From Pigmentiphaga kullae (GTDB lineage: Bacteria; Pseudomonadota; Gammaproteobacteria; Burkholderiales; Burkholderiaceae_B): a stretch of 64,000 nt of DNA. Each line of letters begins with the position of its first letter. Position 1 is the first letter of the stretch. This document shows positions 42,893-50,693 of this stretch, in pieces. The notes below the pieces were generated by a model. The model searched no databases and was not told the origin of the DNA. It worked only from the letters and a program-made list of their open reading frames with translations. The DNA lies in NCBI RefSeq assembly GCF_004216695.1, contig NZ_SGXC01000002.1, positions 1,550,001-1,614,000 on the forward strand, read 5' to 3'. Made by a program: the position numbers and the translations under genes.

Positions 42893-43363
42893 CTACTTGC
42901 GGGCGGCCAGCGCGACGTTGATGCATTCCTCGTCCAGGTTGCCGCCCGGCGCGCCGCCGACGCCGATCGCGCCGATGGTCTCGTTGCCGACCTTGATGGG
43001 CACGCCGCCCGCCAGGATCAGGAAGTCGTCGATCGCCACCAGTTGGCGCGCGCCGGGGTTGTTCTCGATGGCATTGGCCAGCGCCGAGGTGGGCGCGCGC
43101 ATCGTCAGCGAGGTGTAGGCCTTGCGGCGCGAAGCGTCGGCGGTGTGCGGGCCCGACAGGTCGGAACGCAGCATGGCCAGCACGTTGCCGCCGCGGTCGA
43201 CCACGGTGGCGGCGACCTGGTAGTTCTTGGCCGCGCAGGCTTGCACGGCGGTCTGGGCCAGCTCGGTGGCCTGGGACAGCGTCAGCGACGCGGGCGTTTG
43301 CGCGTAGGCGCTGGAACCGGCACAGGCAGCCAGGACGAACAGGGTTTTGAGCAGACGGGACAT
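42893..43363 (-). CDS. Secreted HbpS/GlcG-family (DUF336) protein
   Basis: A 156-residue protein with a signal peptide ending 'SSAYAQ'. The mature part is the GlcG/HbpS fold: 'SLTLSQATELAQTAVQACAA', 'AATVVDRGGNVLAMLRSD', 'ASRRKAYTSLTMRAPTSALA' and 'GGVPIKVGNETIGAIGVGG'. HbpS of Streptomyces binds haem and modulates a sensor kinase. Here a response regulator and a histidine kinase lie directly upstream on the same strand, so a sensory accessory role is plausible. AGGAGG precedes the ATG. Confidence 0.85.
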   Translation of the reverse strand: MSRLLKTLFVLAACAGSSAYAQTPASLTLSQATELAQTAVQACAAKNYQVAATVVDRGGNVLAMLRSDLSGPHTADASRRKAYTSLTMRAPTSALANAIENNPGARQLVAIDDFLILAGGVPIKVGNETIGAIGVGGAPGGNLDEECINVALAARK

Positions 43364-43454
43364 CGTTTTTTCCTCCTGTGGAATCGACACCCGCAGTGTG
43401 CTCGCCGACGCGTCCGCCGCCCATCGTGCTCGCTACGCACCGGCATCCGTAGCG

Positions 43455-44072
43455 CTACGGATTCCCTCCTGGCCCCGGTTCCAGGCTCGCCTGCGCCAGG
43501 CGCGCGAACTCGACCACCGAAGTGCTGCCTATCTTCTCGGAAATATGGGCGCGATGGGTTTCGACGGTGCGCGGAGACAGCTCCAGCGCGGCGGCGATCT
43601 CCTTGGTCGCGTAGCCCTGCGCCACCAGGACCAGCACCTCGCGCTCGCGCTCGGTCAGGCGCGCGAGCAGCGCGCGCTGCTCGTCCTGTTCGCGATAGCG
43701 TGCCAGCGCGGCGAAGGCGGCGTTGACCGCCTCCATCAGCACGTGCTCGTCCACCGGCTTGCTCAGGAAATCCACCGCGCCCGCCTTGAAGGCACGCCGG
43801 CATGCCTGCATGTCGCCATGGCCGGTCAGCAGGACGATGGGCCAGCCGCAGCCCGACTCCTGGAGCTTCTGCTGCAGTTGCAGGCCCGTGATGGCGGGCA
43901 TGCGCAGGTCCAGCACGATGCAGCCCGGCTCCAGCTCGGGCTGGCGGGACAGGAAATCCAGCGGGTGGGCGAAAGTCTCCACGCGCAGGCCATACGTGGA
44001 CAGCAGCAGCGCCACCGCGTCGCGCACGGCGCGGTCGTCGTCGACCAGATAGACGGGAGGTTGGGAAGTCAC
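43455..44072 (-). CDS. FixJ/LuxR-type response regulator
   Basis: A 205-residue two-component regulator. The receiver domain has 'VYLVDDDRAVRDAVALLL', the phospho-acceptor Asp in 'CIVLDLRMPAITG', Thr in 'VLLTGHGD' and Lys in 'FLSKPVDEH'. The C-terminal LuxR HTH is 'LTEREREVLVLVAQGYATKE' and 'LSPRTVETHRAHISEKI'. The GTG start at 44072 overlaps the kinase stop (GTGA) with GGAG upstream. It resembles FixJ/TodT/StyR-type regulators. Confidence 0.9.
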   Translation of the reverse strand: MTSQPPVYLVDDDRAVRDAVALLLSTYGLRVETFAHPLDFLSRQPELEPGCIVLDLRMPAITGLQLQQKLQESGCGWPIVLLTGHGDMQACRRAFKAGAVDFLSKPVDEHVLMEAVNAAFAALARYREQDEQRALLARLTEREREVLVLVAQGYATKEIAAALELSPRTVETHRAHISEKIGSTSVVEFARLAQASLEPGPGGNP

Positions 44073-45676
44073 GCCATGGGCTCCTGCGAAGGTTTCCGGC
44101 CGCGGGCCAGCGGCAGCAGCACGGTGAACCGCGCGCCGCCCTCGGGCCGGTTGGCCGCCGAGATGCTGCCGTCGAAATGGTGGACGATGCTTTCGCAGAT
44201 GGCCAGCCCCAGCCCCATGCCGTCCTCCTTGTCGGAACGGAAGGGCTCGAAGACGTGCGCCAGCATGCCGGGCGCCACCCCCGGGCCGTCGTCGTCGACC
44301 ACGATGCGCGCCATGCCGTCGGCTTGATCGATGTGCAGCACGATGCGCCGGCGGTCCTCGGGCACCGCCGCCAGGGCGTCGGCGGCATTGCGGATCAGGT
44401 TGTGCATGACCTGCCCCGCCTGCACCCGGTCCACCCACGCGACGGGCGGCGGCACGGCCACCTCCGTATCGAGGCGCACGCCGCGCGCCGACAGGTCCGC
44501 CCCCATCAGCGCCACCATGTCGGCGGCGACCTCGCCCAGGTCGCAGGCCTGCGCCGCGGGCGGGTCGGCGCCGACGTAGGCGCGCATGCGAGCCAGGATG
44601 TCCGCGGCCCGGCGGGCCTGCTGCACGTTGGACTCCAGCACGCGGCGCATGGCGTCGGGCAGGTCGCCGGACAGATCGGCCAGGCGCAGCGCTGCCTGGC
44701 TCTGGCTCAGCAGCGCGGTCAGCGGCTGGTTCAATTCGTGCGCGATGCCCGAGGCCATTTCCCCCATCGCATTGACCCGCGCCGCGTGCGCCAGGGTGGC
44801 TTCCTGCTTGCTGAGCCGCCCCGCCTGGCGGGCCCGCTCGGCCTCGCCCCGGGCCTGGACGGCGCGGCGCCGCTGCACCGCCAGCAAGGCCGCCAGCGCC
44901 AGCAGGGCCAGGGAGACCAGCACCAGCAATGCCAGCGGCCTGCCCAGCGCCAGGTCCCCCCATCCCGGATGCCGGGACAGGCGCAGCATGATGGGCTGGC
45001 CGGCATTCTCCAGCATGCGCACCGCCGCCATGGCCGGCGGATGCAGCCCCTGCCCCGGCGGGACCGCGCCATGGTCGATCCGGGCCGCCGCGCCATCCAG
45101 GCGCAGGGCCAGCCGCGTCCCCATGGGCAATTCATCGGCGGCGACCAGCTCCGTCAAGTCCACGGTCAGCACCAGCGCCAGTTGGCCCGCGGCGGGCGGC
45201 AATCGCTTGACCAGCAGATAGCGGGACTGGCCGGCCTGCGGCACCGTGCTGACCGGCCGCCCGGGCTGGGCCGTCGCGATCACCGGGCCCAGGCGTTGCG
45301 GTTCAAGAGGCGGGAGGCCCGACCGGCGGCTGGACACCAGCGTATGCCAGCCGGACGGGGACGAGGTGTTCTCCCAGCCGACCAGGTCCACCGCCTCGAT
45401 GCGGGGATAGAACGCGCGGATCGCGCCCGCCACCTGCCCGATCTCGTCGAGCAGGATGCGATCGGATCGCTGCGCCAGCGCCGCCATGCTGGTCAGGTGG
45501 GCGTCATGCTGCGCGATGCGCTGCGACACGAGACCGGCCACGGCATCGGCCGCGCCGTCCAGGTCCGCGCGCAGCCGGTCCAGGGCCTGTCGATACAGCA
45601 AGACGGCGCCGGCCAGCGCCAGCACCAGCCAGGCCCCCGCCAGAACGGCGGCCAGCGCGGATTGACGTTTCATCAT
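44069..45676 (-). CDS. Sensor histidine kinase with periplasmic sensor domain
   Basis: A 535-residue membrane kinase: one helix at residues 10-28, a periplasmic domain to about residue 255, a second helix ('LALLVLVSLALLALAALLAV'), then HisKA with the phospho-His in 'MASGIAHELNQPLTALLSQS' and an ATPase domain ('MHNLIRNAADALAAV', 'VDDDGPGV', 'GMGLGLAICESIV'). The DctB/FixL-like layout fits the partner FixJ-type regulator. Start is one of two adjacent ATGs (45676 or 45673) with no clear ribosome site; the open frame upstream runs through the arsR promoter. Confidence 0.88.
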   Translation of the reverse strand: MMKRQSALAAVLAGAWLVLALAGAVLLYRQALDRLRADLDGAADAVAGLVSQRIAQHDAHLTSMAALAQRSDRILLDEIGQVAGAIRAFYPRIEAVDLVGWENTSSPSGWHTLVSSRRSGLPPLEPQRLGPVIATAQPGRPVSTVPQAGQSRYLLVKRLPPAAGQLALVLTVDLTELVAADELPMGTRLALRLDGAAARIDHGAVPPGQGLHPPAMAAVRMLENAGQPIMLRLSRHPGWGDLALGRPLALLVLVSLALLALAALLAVQRRRAVQARGEAERARQAGRLSKQEATLAHAARVNAMGEMASGIAHELNQPLTALLSQSQAALRLADLSGDLPDAMRRVLESNVQQARRAADILARMRAYVGADPPAAQACDLGEVAADMVALMGADLSARGVRLDTEVAVPPPVAWVDRVQAGQVMHNLIRNAADALAAVPEDRRRIVLHIDQADGMARIVVDDDGPGVAPGMLAHVFEPFRSDKEDGMGLGLAICESIVHHFDGSISAANRPEGGARFTVLLPLARGRKPSQEPMA

Positions 45677-45749
45677 GGATGCAGATAGTACTTGCAGGCG
45701 CCCGGTCGCGCCCTCCCCGACGTACCGGGATCTCCCTGTACCGGGGGGC

Positions 45750-45791
45750 ATATCGGATATAGGCGATCTATAATTCGATCCATGGCGATAT
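45750..45791 (+). promoter_or_regulatory. arsR promoter with three-half-site operator matching that of nemA
   Basis: ATATCG (45750-45755), 8 nt, CGATCT (45764-45769), 16 nt, CGATAT (45786-45791). TATAAT (45769-45774) is a perfect -10, aligned with TAAGAT in the nemA promoter, and ATTCG at 45773-45777 is also aligned. The half-site spacing is identical to 23387-23428. Confidence 0.75.
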
Positions 45792-45816
45792 TGTTCGCCC
45801 ATACCGTTTTCTCGTC

Positions 45817-46107
45817 ATGGACCTCGACGCCACCATCAAGGCGCTGGCGCATCCGGCGCGGCGCGACATCCTGCAATGGCTCAAGGAGCCGGAACGCCAT
45901 TTCGCCGGGCAGGAACATCCGCTGGAAGTCGGCGTCTGCGCCGGCATGTTCGAACGCTGCGGCCTGTCCCAGTCGACCGTGTCGGCCCATCTGGCCACCC
46001 TGCAGCGCGCCGGTCTCGTCACGACCCGGCGCATCGGACAATGGGTGTTCTACAAACGCAATGAAGAGGCCATCGCCCAGTTGGTCGACCAGCTCCGGGA
46101 GCTGTGA
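45817..46107 (+). CDS. ArsR-family repressor, predicted regulator of nemA
   Basis: A 96-residue winged-helix repressor: 'IKALAHPARRDILQWLK', recognition helix 'CGLSQSTVSAHLATLQRAG', wing 'LVTTRRIGQWVFYKRNE'. The classic ELCVCDL metal site is absent. Cys41 and Cys48 ('VGVCAGMFERCG') flank the start of the HTH and could sense thiol-reactive electrophiles or oxidants. Its promoter shares a precise operator layout with nemA 22 kb away. It is divergent from the histidine kinase. Confidence 0.88.
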   Translation: MDLDATIKALAHPARRDILQWLKEPERHFAGQEHPLEVGVCAGMFERCGLSQSTVSAHLATLQRAGLVTTRRIGQWVFYKRNEEAIAQLVDQLREL

Positions 46108-46386
46108 CCTGCCTCGGAATCCCCAGGGGAAAACGTGCCGGAATGTGCGTCAAAAACCACAAACCGAAACCCTTGCGCACATTATTGACCAATCGGATAC
46201 ACAAATTGCTTACGCAAATCTTACTTCCAGCCTCCACCATGGAAAATACCTAGAGACGCTGATAGAATTTACCCGTGCTCGAATAACGGCAGACACAGCA
46301 GCCTTGTTTGGGTAAGAACGGGAAATAGCGCTATTTCTGGTTTGTGTTTTGTGTATTACGACTGACACCTCAAAGGAAAAGAGATC
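46108..46386. other. 279-nt intergenic region, relatively AT-rich
   Basis: No coding frame or RNA gene is recognised. The region is more AT-rich than its surroundings and probably holds the promoter and a leader for the small lipoprotein gene. TAGAAT at 46262-46267 is a possible -10, without a convincing -35. Confidence 0.4.
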
Positions 46387-46608
46387 ATGAAGAAGACCCT
46401 GCTCCTGGCCTCGCTGCTGGCAATCGCTCTGTCGGCTTGCGGCAAGAAGGAAGAAGCTGCTCCGGCCCCGGCCGAATCGACTCCTCCGGCCGTCACCACC
46501 CCGGCTGAGCCCGCGCCCGCCCCGGCCGAGCCCGCTGCTCCGGCCCCCGCCGAGCCCGCCGCTCCTGCCGACCAGGCCCCCGCCGCCCCGGCTCCGGCCC
46601 AGCAGTAA
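46387..46608 (+). CDS. Small Ala/Pro-rich lipoprotein
   Basis: A 73-residue protein with a lipoprotein signal and lipobox LSAC (Cys 18). After a short 'GKKEEAAPAP' segment it consists of Ala/Pro/Glu repeats ('APAPAEPAAPAPAEPAAPAD'). It is probably an extended spacer anchored in the outer membrane. AAAGGAAAAGAG precedes the ATG and a strong terminator follows, suggesting an abundant monocistronic mRNA. Function unknown. Confidence 0.85.
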   Translation: MKKTLLLASLLAIALSACGKKEEAAPAPAESTPPAVTTPAEPAPAPAEPAAPAPAEPAAPADQAPAAPAPAQQ

Positions 46609-46678
46609 GTCGAATGCGAAACCCAGCCGGCCCCGCCGGTTCCGGGTTTCCGTAAATCGACAGCCGCCAGCGCGGCTG

Positions 46679-46711
46679 AAAAAAAGCCCTCGTCACCCGG
46701 GGGCTTTTTTT
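46679..46711 (+). terminator. Rho-independent terminator of the small lipoprotein gene
   Basis: A-run and GCCC pair with GGGC and a seven-T run around a loop. A further imperfect hairpin lies just upstream at about 46617-46650. Confidence 0.8.
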
Positions 46712-46731
46712 CATCGCCGGGCCGCCCCAAG

Positions 46732-46795
46732 ATGAAAAACGCCCCCTTGGGGGGCAGCGCCGCCGCGAAGCGGCAAGCGTGGGGGCATTTTTCAT
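46732..46795. repeat. 64-bp inverted-repeat element overlapping a gene end
   Basis: Outer arms ATGAAAAACGCCCCC (46732-46746) and GGGGGCATTTTTCAT (46781-46795) enclose CCTTGGGGGG and GCCGCTTCGCGGC-type inner symmetry. It covers the stop codon of the metallo-hydrolase gene and would act as its terminator. Its core (C-run, GCTTCGCG, CCCCCCAAGG) resembles the repeats at 13672 and 49884. Confidence 0.65.
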
Positions 46796-47574
46796 GGGTC
46801 CAGGGCCACCCAATCGAATCCGGTGTCCTGGTCGGCCACCCCGATTTGCTCGGGCTGCCATCCCAATATCGGCGCGAGCGCCGCCCGCGCCAGTTCCGGC
46901 ACATTGTTCTGCTTGCTGAGATGGGCCGCGTGCAGGTATTTCAGGCGCGATCGGTCCACTACGCGCAAGATCTCGGCCGCCGCCGCGTTGGACAGATGGC
47001 CGTAGCGGCCGGCTATCCGGTATTTCAGCGAAACGGGGTAATCGCTGCGCGCCAGCATGTCCGGGCAATGGTTGCATTCGAGCACCAGCGCATCGCAGCC
47101 GGACAGCGTCCGGTGTACGTGCGGCGTGCCCTCGCCCAGGTCCGTCAGCACCCCCAGGCGCCACTGGCCGTCGTCCAGCACGTACTGCACCGGCTCACGG
47201 GCATCGTGGGGCACGGGAAACGGCTGCACGCGCAGGCCGCCTATGGAAAAGGCGGTGTGGCTGTCGCAGCAGACGGCTGTCATGCCTTCGGGAATGCGGG
47301 CCGCCACGGCGGCGCGCGTGCCGGTGGTCAGGTGCACGGGAATGCCATGGCGGCGGGCCAGGCGGAATACGCCGCCGATATGGTCGCCGTGTTCGTGCGT
47401 GACCAGGATGCCGTTCAGCGATGAAGGCTCGATGCCACGGGCGAGCAGGCGCCTTTCGACCTCCTTCAGCCCGAACCCGCAGTCGATCATGACGCGGGTC
47501 ACCGACAACCCTTCCCTGGCCTCGACAACCAGGGCGTTGCCCTCGCTGCCGCTGCCAAGACTCGTATAACGCAT
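46792..47574 (-). CDS. MBL-fold metallo-hydrolase, YycJ/WalJ-like
   Basis: A 260-residue cytoplasmic enzyme with the zinc motif 'LVTHEHGDHIGGVFRLA' and 'MRYTSLGSGSEGNALVVEA' at the start, the latter typical of the YycJ group of putative exonucleases/phosphodiesterases. Later ligands are in 'TDLGEGTPHVH', 'LECNHCPDML' and 'HAAHLSKQN'. It is the last gene of the trpS-to-metallo-hydrolase operon, 66 nt after bamC. The true substrate is unknown. Confidence 0.85.
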   Translation of the reverse strand: MRYTSLGSGSEGNALVVEAREGLSVTRVMIDCGFGLKEVERRLLARGIEPSSLNGILVTHEHGDHIGGVFRLARRHGIPVHLTTGTRAAVAARIPEGMTAVCCDSHTAFSIGGLRVQPFPVPHDAREPVQYVLDDGQWRLGVLTDLGEGTPHVHRTLSGCDALVLECNHCPDMLARSDYPVSLKYRIAGRYGHLSNAAAAEILRVVDRSRLKYLHAAHLSKQNNVPELARAALAPILGWQPEQIGVADQDTGFDWVALDP

Positions 47575-47600
47575 GAAGGGCTCGCCCCTATGCGCGCGTA

Positions 47601-47623
47601 GCGCCCGGGAGTATCCCGGGCGC
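47601..47623 (-). promoter_or_regulatory. Intercistronic hairpin between bamC and the metallo-hydrolase gene
   Basis: Perfect 10-bp stem GCGCCCGGGA/TCCCGGGCGC with loop GTA and no T-run. It probably stabilises or attenuates the transcript. Confidence 0.5.
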
Positions 47624-47640
47624 TGGGCGGTTGCCGGCCA

Positions 47641-48825
47641 TTACTTCAGCTGGTTGGACAGGACGTTCAGGATGCGCCGGCCGGTGGCGGTGTTTTCGGG
47701 CGCGCCCTGCGCGTTCAGCACGGTGACCTGGGTGCGGTCGTTGGACGTGACCAGTTTCACGCGGTACTGCGGACGGGTTTCGGGCTTGTCGCCGCCGCGG
47801 CCGAACAGGCGGCCGAAGAAGCCCGGCTTGCTATCGGTGCTGGCCGCGTCGGTATCGACGTAGCGCACGTAGTAGACGCCCTCGGCGCGGTTGCGGTCCT
47901 CGACCGTGAAGCCGCCGCGATCCAGGGCCAGGCCCACACGGCGCCACGCACGATCGAACGGTTCGGCGATCTGCAGCGCGCCGGTGTCGCCCGAGCCGGT
48001 CACCAGTTGCGGCGCCGCGCCGGCGGTTACCGGCGTGGCGTTGGCCACCGCCGCCTTGGCCCGGTCGAAATCGGCGCCCAGGCGGGTCATCAGGCGGCTC
48101 AGCATCTCCGCTTCCAGGCCCGGGTCATTGGGACGGGTGGTCCAGGTGGTCTGGCTCTTCTCCGCGCCGGTCAGCACCTCGACCGCGCCGCGGTGGCTGA
48201 TGTAGATCTCGGTGCTGTTGCCCACGCGTTCGAGGCGGGTGCGGAACATGTCGCGTTCGCCGGTGGACCACAGCGAATCGAAGACCTTGCCGATGGTGTT
48301 GCGGATGAAGTCCTGCGGGATCTTCGCCCGGTTCTCGGCCCAGTCGGTTTCCATCACGCCGGCCTGGGGCAGGTCTTCGCGCATCAGGAAGCCCAGGTCC
48401 TGCCAGAACTGGCGCACCACGGGGTAGAGCTGCTCGGGCGAGCGATCGACCACCACCAGCCAGCGCTGGTCGCCGTCGCGTTCGACACGCATGTCGGAAC
48501 GCTCGGGCAGCACATTGCTGGCGGCCGGCTTGGTTTCAGGCTGGACCGTCGAGTAGCTGGAGAAGGTCGTGGTCGAGGGCGCCGGCGGCGTCGACCCGGA
48601 AGAAGTCTGGGAAGGGACCTGGAACCGGTTGTCGGTGGGAAGCTGGGTCAGGTCGGGGGGCACTTCCAGCTTGGCCGAAGGCGGCTTGGATGCGCTCTTG
48701 TAGTCGATGGACTCTTCCTTGCCCAGCAGCTGGTTGACGCTGCTGCATCCCGCGAACAGCGCGGACAGGGAAACCAGCACCGGCAGGACCGCCAGGCGCG
48801 GCAAATTCATACGAACTGCGTTCAT
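47641..48825 (-). CDS. bamC: Outer-membrane assembly lipoprotein BamC
   Basis: Lipoprotein subunit of the BAM complex that inserts beta-barrel proteins into the outer membrane. The 394-residue protein has lipobox FAGC, followed by 'SSVNQLLGKEESIDYKSASK' and 'LEVPPDLTQLPTDNRFQVP', the conserved BamC segment that contacts BamD. Two helix-grip domains follow. AGGAG lies upstream of the ATG at 48825; an ATG at 48810 is also possible. dapA lies immediately upstream on the same strand, as in E. coli dapA-bamC. Confidence 0.93.
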   Translation of the reverse strand: MNAVRMNLPRLAVLPVLVSLSALFAGCSSVNQLLGKEESIDYKSASKPPSAKLEVPPDLTQLPTDNRFQVPSQTSSGSTPPAPSTTTFSSYSTVQPETKPAASNVLPERSDMRVERDGDQRWLVVVDRSPEQLYPVVRQFWQDLGFLMREDLPQAGVMETDWAENRAKIPQDFIRNTIGKVFDSLWSTGERDMFRTRLERVGNSTEIYISHRGAVEVLTGAEKSQTTWTTRPNDPGLEAEMLSRLMTRLGADFDRAKAAVANATPVTAGAAPQLVTGSGDTGALQIAEPFDRAWRRVGLALDRGGFTVEDRNRAEGVYYVRYVDTDAASTDSKPGFFGRLFGRGGDKPETRPQYRVKLVTSNDRTQVTVLNAQGAPENTATGRRILNVLSNQLK

Positions 48826-48908
48826 TGATGAGTAACTCCTGAAGCCGCCGCCGGCCCATGCTGGGTCCGGCGGGTCATGTCGGGGCGAAACATGGGGGCG
48901 TGTGGGAT

Positions 48909-49808
48909 TCAGATTTCGACACCGGCCGCCTTGAGCGCCTCGCGCACCGCAGCGTGGTGCTGCGCGCCGAGTTCGGTCATGGGCAGGCGGTACCCCAGCG
49001 CCATGCGTCCCATCCGGGCCAGGGCCCACTTGACGGGAATGGGGTTGGGTTCGAGGAAGAGGTTGCGGTTCAACAGCGCCATGCGCTGGTTGATCTTCGC
49101 GGCCAGGCGGGCATCGCCGGCCACGGCCGCCACGCACAGCTCATGCATCAGGCGGGGCGTGACGTTGGCGGTGACGGAGATGTTGCCCCGCGCGCCCAGC
49201 AGCATCAGCGCCGCCGCGGTGGGGTCGTCGCCGCTGTAGACCGCGAAATGCTCGGGCACCTGGCCAAGCAGCAGCGCGCCGCGGCCGATGTCGCCGGTGG
49301 CGTCCTTCAGCCCGACGATCCCGGGCACCTGCGCCAGGCGCACCGTGGTCTCGCCCGCCATGTCGCAGCCGGTGCGGCCCGGCACGTTGTACAGGATCAT
49401 CGGCAGGTCGACCGCCTCGGCGATGGTCTTGAAGTGCCGGTACAGGCCTTCCTGCGTGGGGCGGTTGTAGTAAGGCACCACGGACAGGCCGGCGTCGGCG
49501 CCGACCTTCTTGGCGGCCTCGGTCAGCTCGATGGCTTCCGCCGTGGAGTTGGCGCCGGTACCGGCAATGACCGGCGCGCGGCCCGCCACGTGCTGGACGG
49601 CGAAACGAATCAGTTCGACATGCTCGTCCACCGCCACGGTGGGCGATTCGCCCGTCGTGCCCACCACCACGAAGCCATCGGTGCCCTCAGCCAGGTGCCA
49701 GTCGAGCAAAGCCCGGAACGCCTCGAAATCGAGCTTCCCGTCTGGCTGCATCGGAGTGACGATTGCGACGATGCTGCCTTCAATAGGAGTGCGAGATGTG
49801 GTTGCCAT
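48909..49808 (-). CDS. dapA: 4-hydroxy-tetrahydrodipicolinate synthase
   Basis: Condenses pyruvate with aspartate semialdehyde in lysine/diaminopimelate synthesis. The 299-residue protein has the TIM-barrel aldolase motifs '[19 protein letters not shown]', '[19 protein letters not shown]', Tyr in '[13 protein letters not shown]' and the Schiff-base Lys in '[13 protein letters not shown]'. It lies upstream of bamC, with an interspersed repeat between it and the protease gene. Confidence 0.95.
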   Translation of the reverse strand: MATTSRTPIEGSIVAIVTPMQPDGKLDFEAFRALLDWHLAEGTDGFVVVGTTGESPTVAVDEHVELIRFAVQHVAGRAPVIAGTGANSTAEAIELTEAAKKVGADAGLSVVPYYNRPTQEGLYRHFKTIAEAVDLPMILYNVPGRTGCDMAGETTVRLAQVPGIVGLKDATGDIGRGALLLGQVPEHFAVYSGDDPTAAALMLLGARGNISVTANVTPRLMHELCVAAVAGDARLAAKINQRMALLNRNLFLEPNPIPVKWALARMGRMALGYRLPMTELGAQHHAAVREALKAAGVEI

Positions 49809-49883
49809 ACGCTGCCAGGGGTGCCCGAAACCGGACGAAAAGGAAGAAAATCAATGGAGTATACCGCCTGTAGAGGCTCCCTC

Positions 49884-49980
49884 CTACGTGCCGCGCGCGC
49901 CCCCCAGGAAACCGCGGATCCGGCTCCGCCGGTCCGCCGGTTTCGCCCCCCCGGGGGGCGCCCGAAGGGCGTAGGGGGGG
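49884..49980. repeat. Interspersed GC-rich repeat, copy B
   Basis: Reverse orientation relative to copy A at 13672-13756. On the minus strand it reads a C-run, TACGCCCTTCGGGCGCCCCC, GGACCGGCGGAGCCGGATCC and CCTGGGGGGCGCGCG. It fills the gap between the M50 protease stop and dapA. No coding content. Confidence 0.7.
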
Positions 49981-49981
49981 A

Positions 49982-50629
49982 CTACAGAAACAACCGGACG
50001 ATGGCGTCGCCCAGGGCCAGCATGGGCTGGACCAGGAAGCCCAGCACGCCGGTCATCAGCAGCACGATCAGGATCATCATGCCGTAGGGTTCGATCTTGG
50101 AATATTTCCAGGCCAGATCGTGCGGCAGCAGGCTGAAGACGATGCGGGCGCCGTCCAGCGGGGGGATGGGCAGGAGGTTCAGGGCCATCAGCATCAGGTT
50201 GACCTGCACCCCCGCCACCGCCATGGCGACGAAGAAGGTTTCGTTCACGCCGGACTCGACCATGAGCTTGAGCCCCACCGCCCAGATGATGGCCATGACG
50301 AGGTTGATGCCGGGGCCGGCCGCGGCCACCCACAACATGTCCTGCTTGGGCCGGCGCAGGCGGCCGAAATCGACGGGCACGGGTTTGGCCCAGCCGAACA
50401 GCAGGCCCGCCCCGCCCAGCAGCTTGCTGGTCAGCAGGATGATCGCCGGCACCAGCAGGGTGCCGACCGGATCGATGTGCTTGATGGGATTGAGCGTCAC
50501 GCGGCCGGCCTGGGTGGCCGTGTCGTCCCCGAACATGCGCGCCACGTATCCGTGGGCGGCCTCGTGCAGGGTAATGGCGAAGATCAACGGGATCGCATAG
50601 ACCGCGATTGTCTGAATGATGGAATCCAT
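49982..50629 (-). CDS. Site-2-protease-like M50 metalloprotease
   Basis: A 215-residue inner-membrane protease with about six helices. The zinc-binding HEAAH is at residues 22-26 ('FAITLHEAAHGYVARMFGDD'), and the third ligand is the Asp in 'LNLLPIPPLDGARIVFSLLP'. It is the short, PDZ-less type, probably intramembrane-cleaving, with unknown substrate. The ATG at 50629 gives the normal start; an ATG eight codons upstream is less likely. It follows the YciO-like gene on the same strand. Confidence 0.9.
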   Translation of the reverse strand: MDSIIQTIAVYAIPLIFAITLHEAAHGYVARMFGDDTATQAGRVTLNPIKHIDPVGTLLVPAIILLTSKLLGGAGLLFGWAKPVPVDFGRLRRPKQDMLWVAAAGPGINLVMAIIWAVGLKLMVESGVNETFFVAMAVAGVQVNLMLMALNLLPIPPLDGARIVFSLLPHDLAWKYSKIEPYGMMILIVLLMTGVLGFLVQPMLALGDAIVRLFL

Positions 50630-50693
50630 CGCGGCATTGTAGCGGCAGAGCATGGCCGTCCGGCGACGGCCGCGCGCTTTTCCGGGCCGGGGA

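Noticed and set aside
46108-46386. tRNA or small RNA gene in the AT-rich gap
   Set aside because: No cloverleaf, CCA-end context or terminator was found in the gap; it most likely holds promoter and leader.
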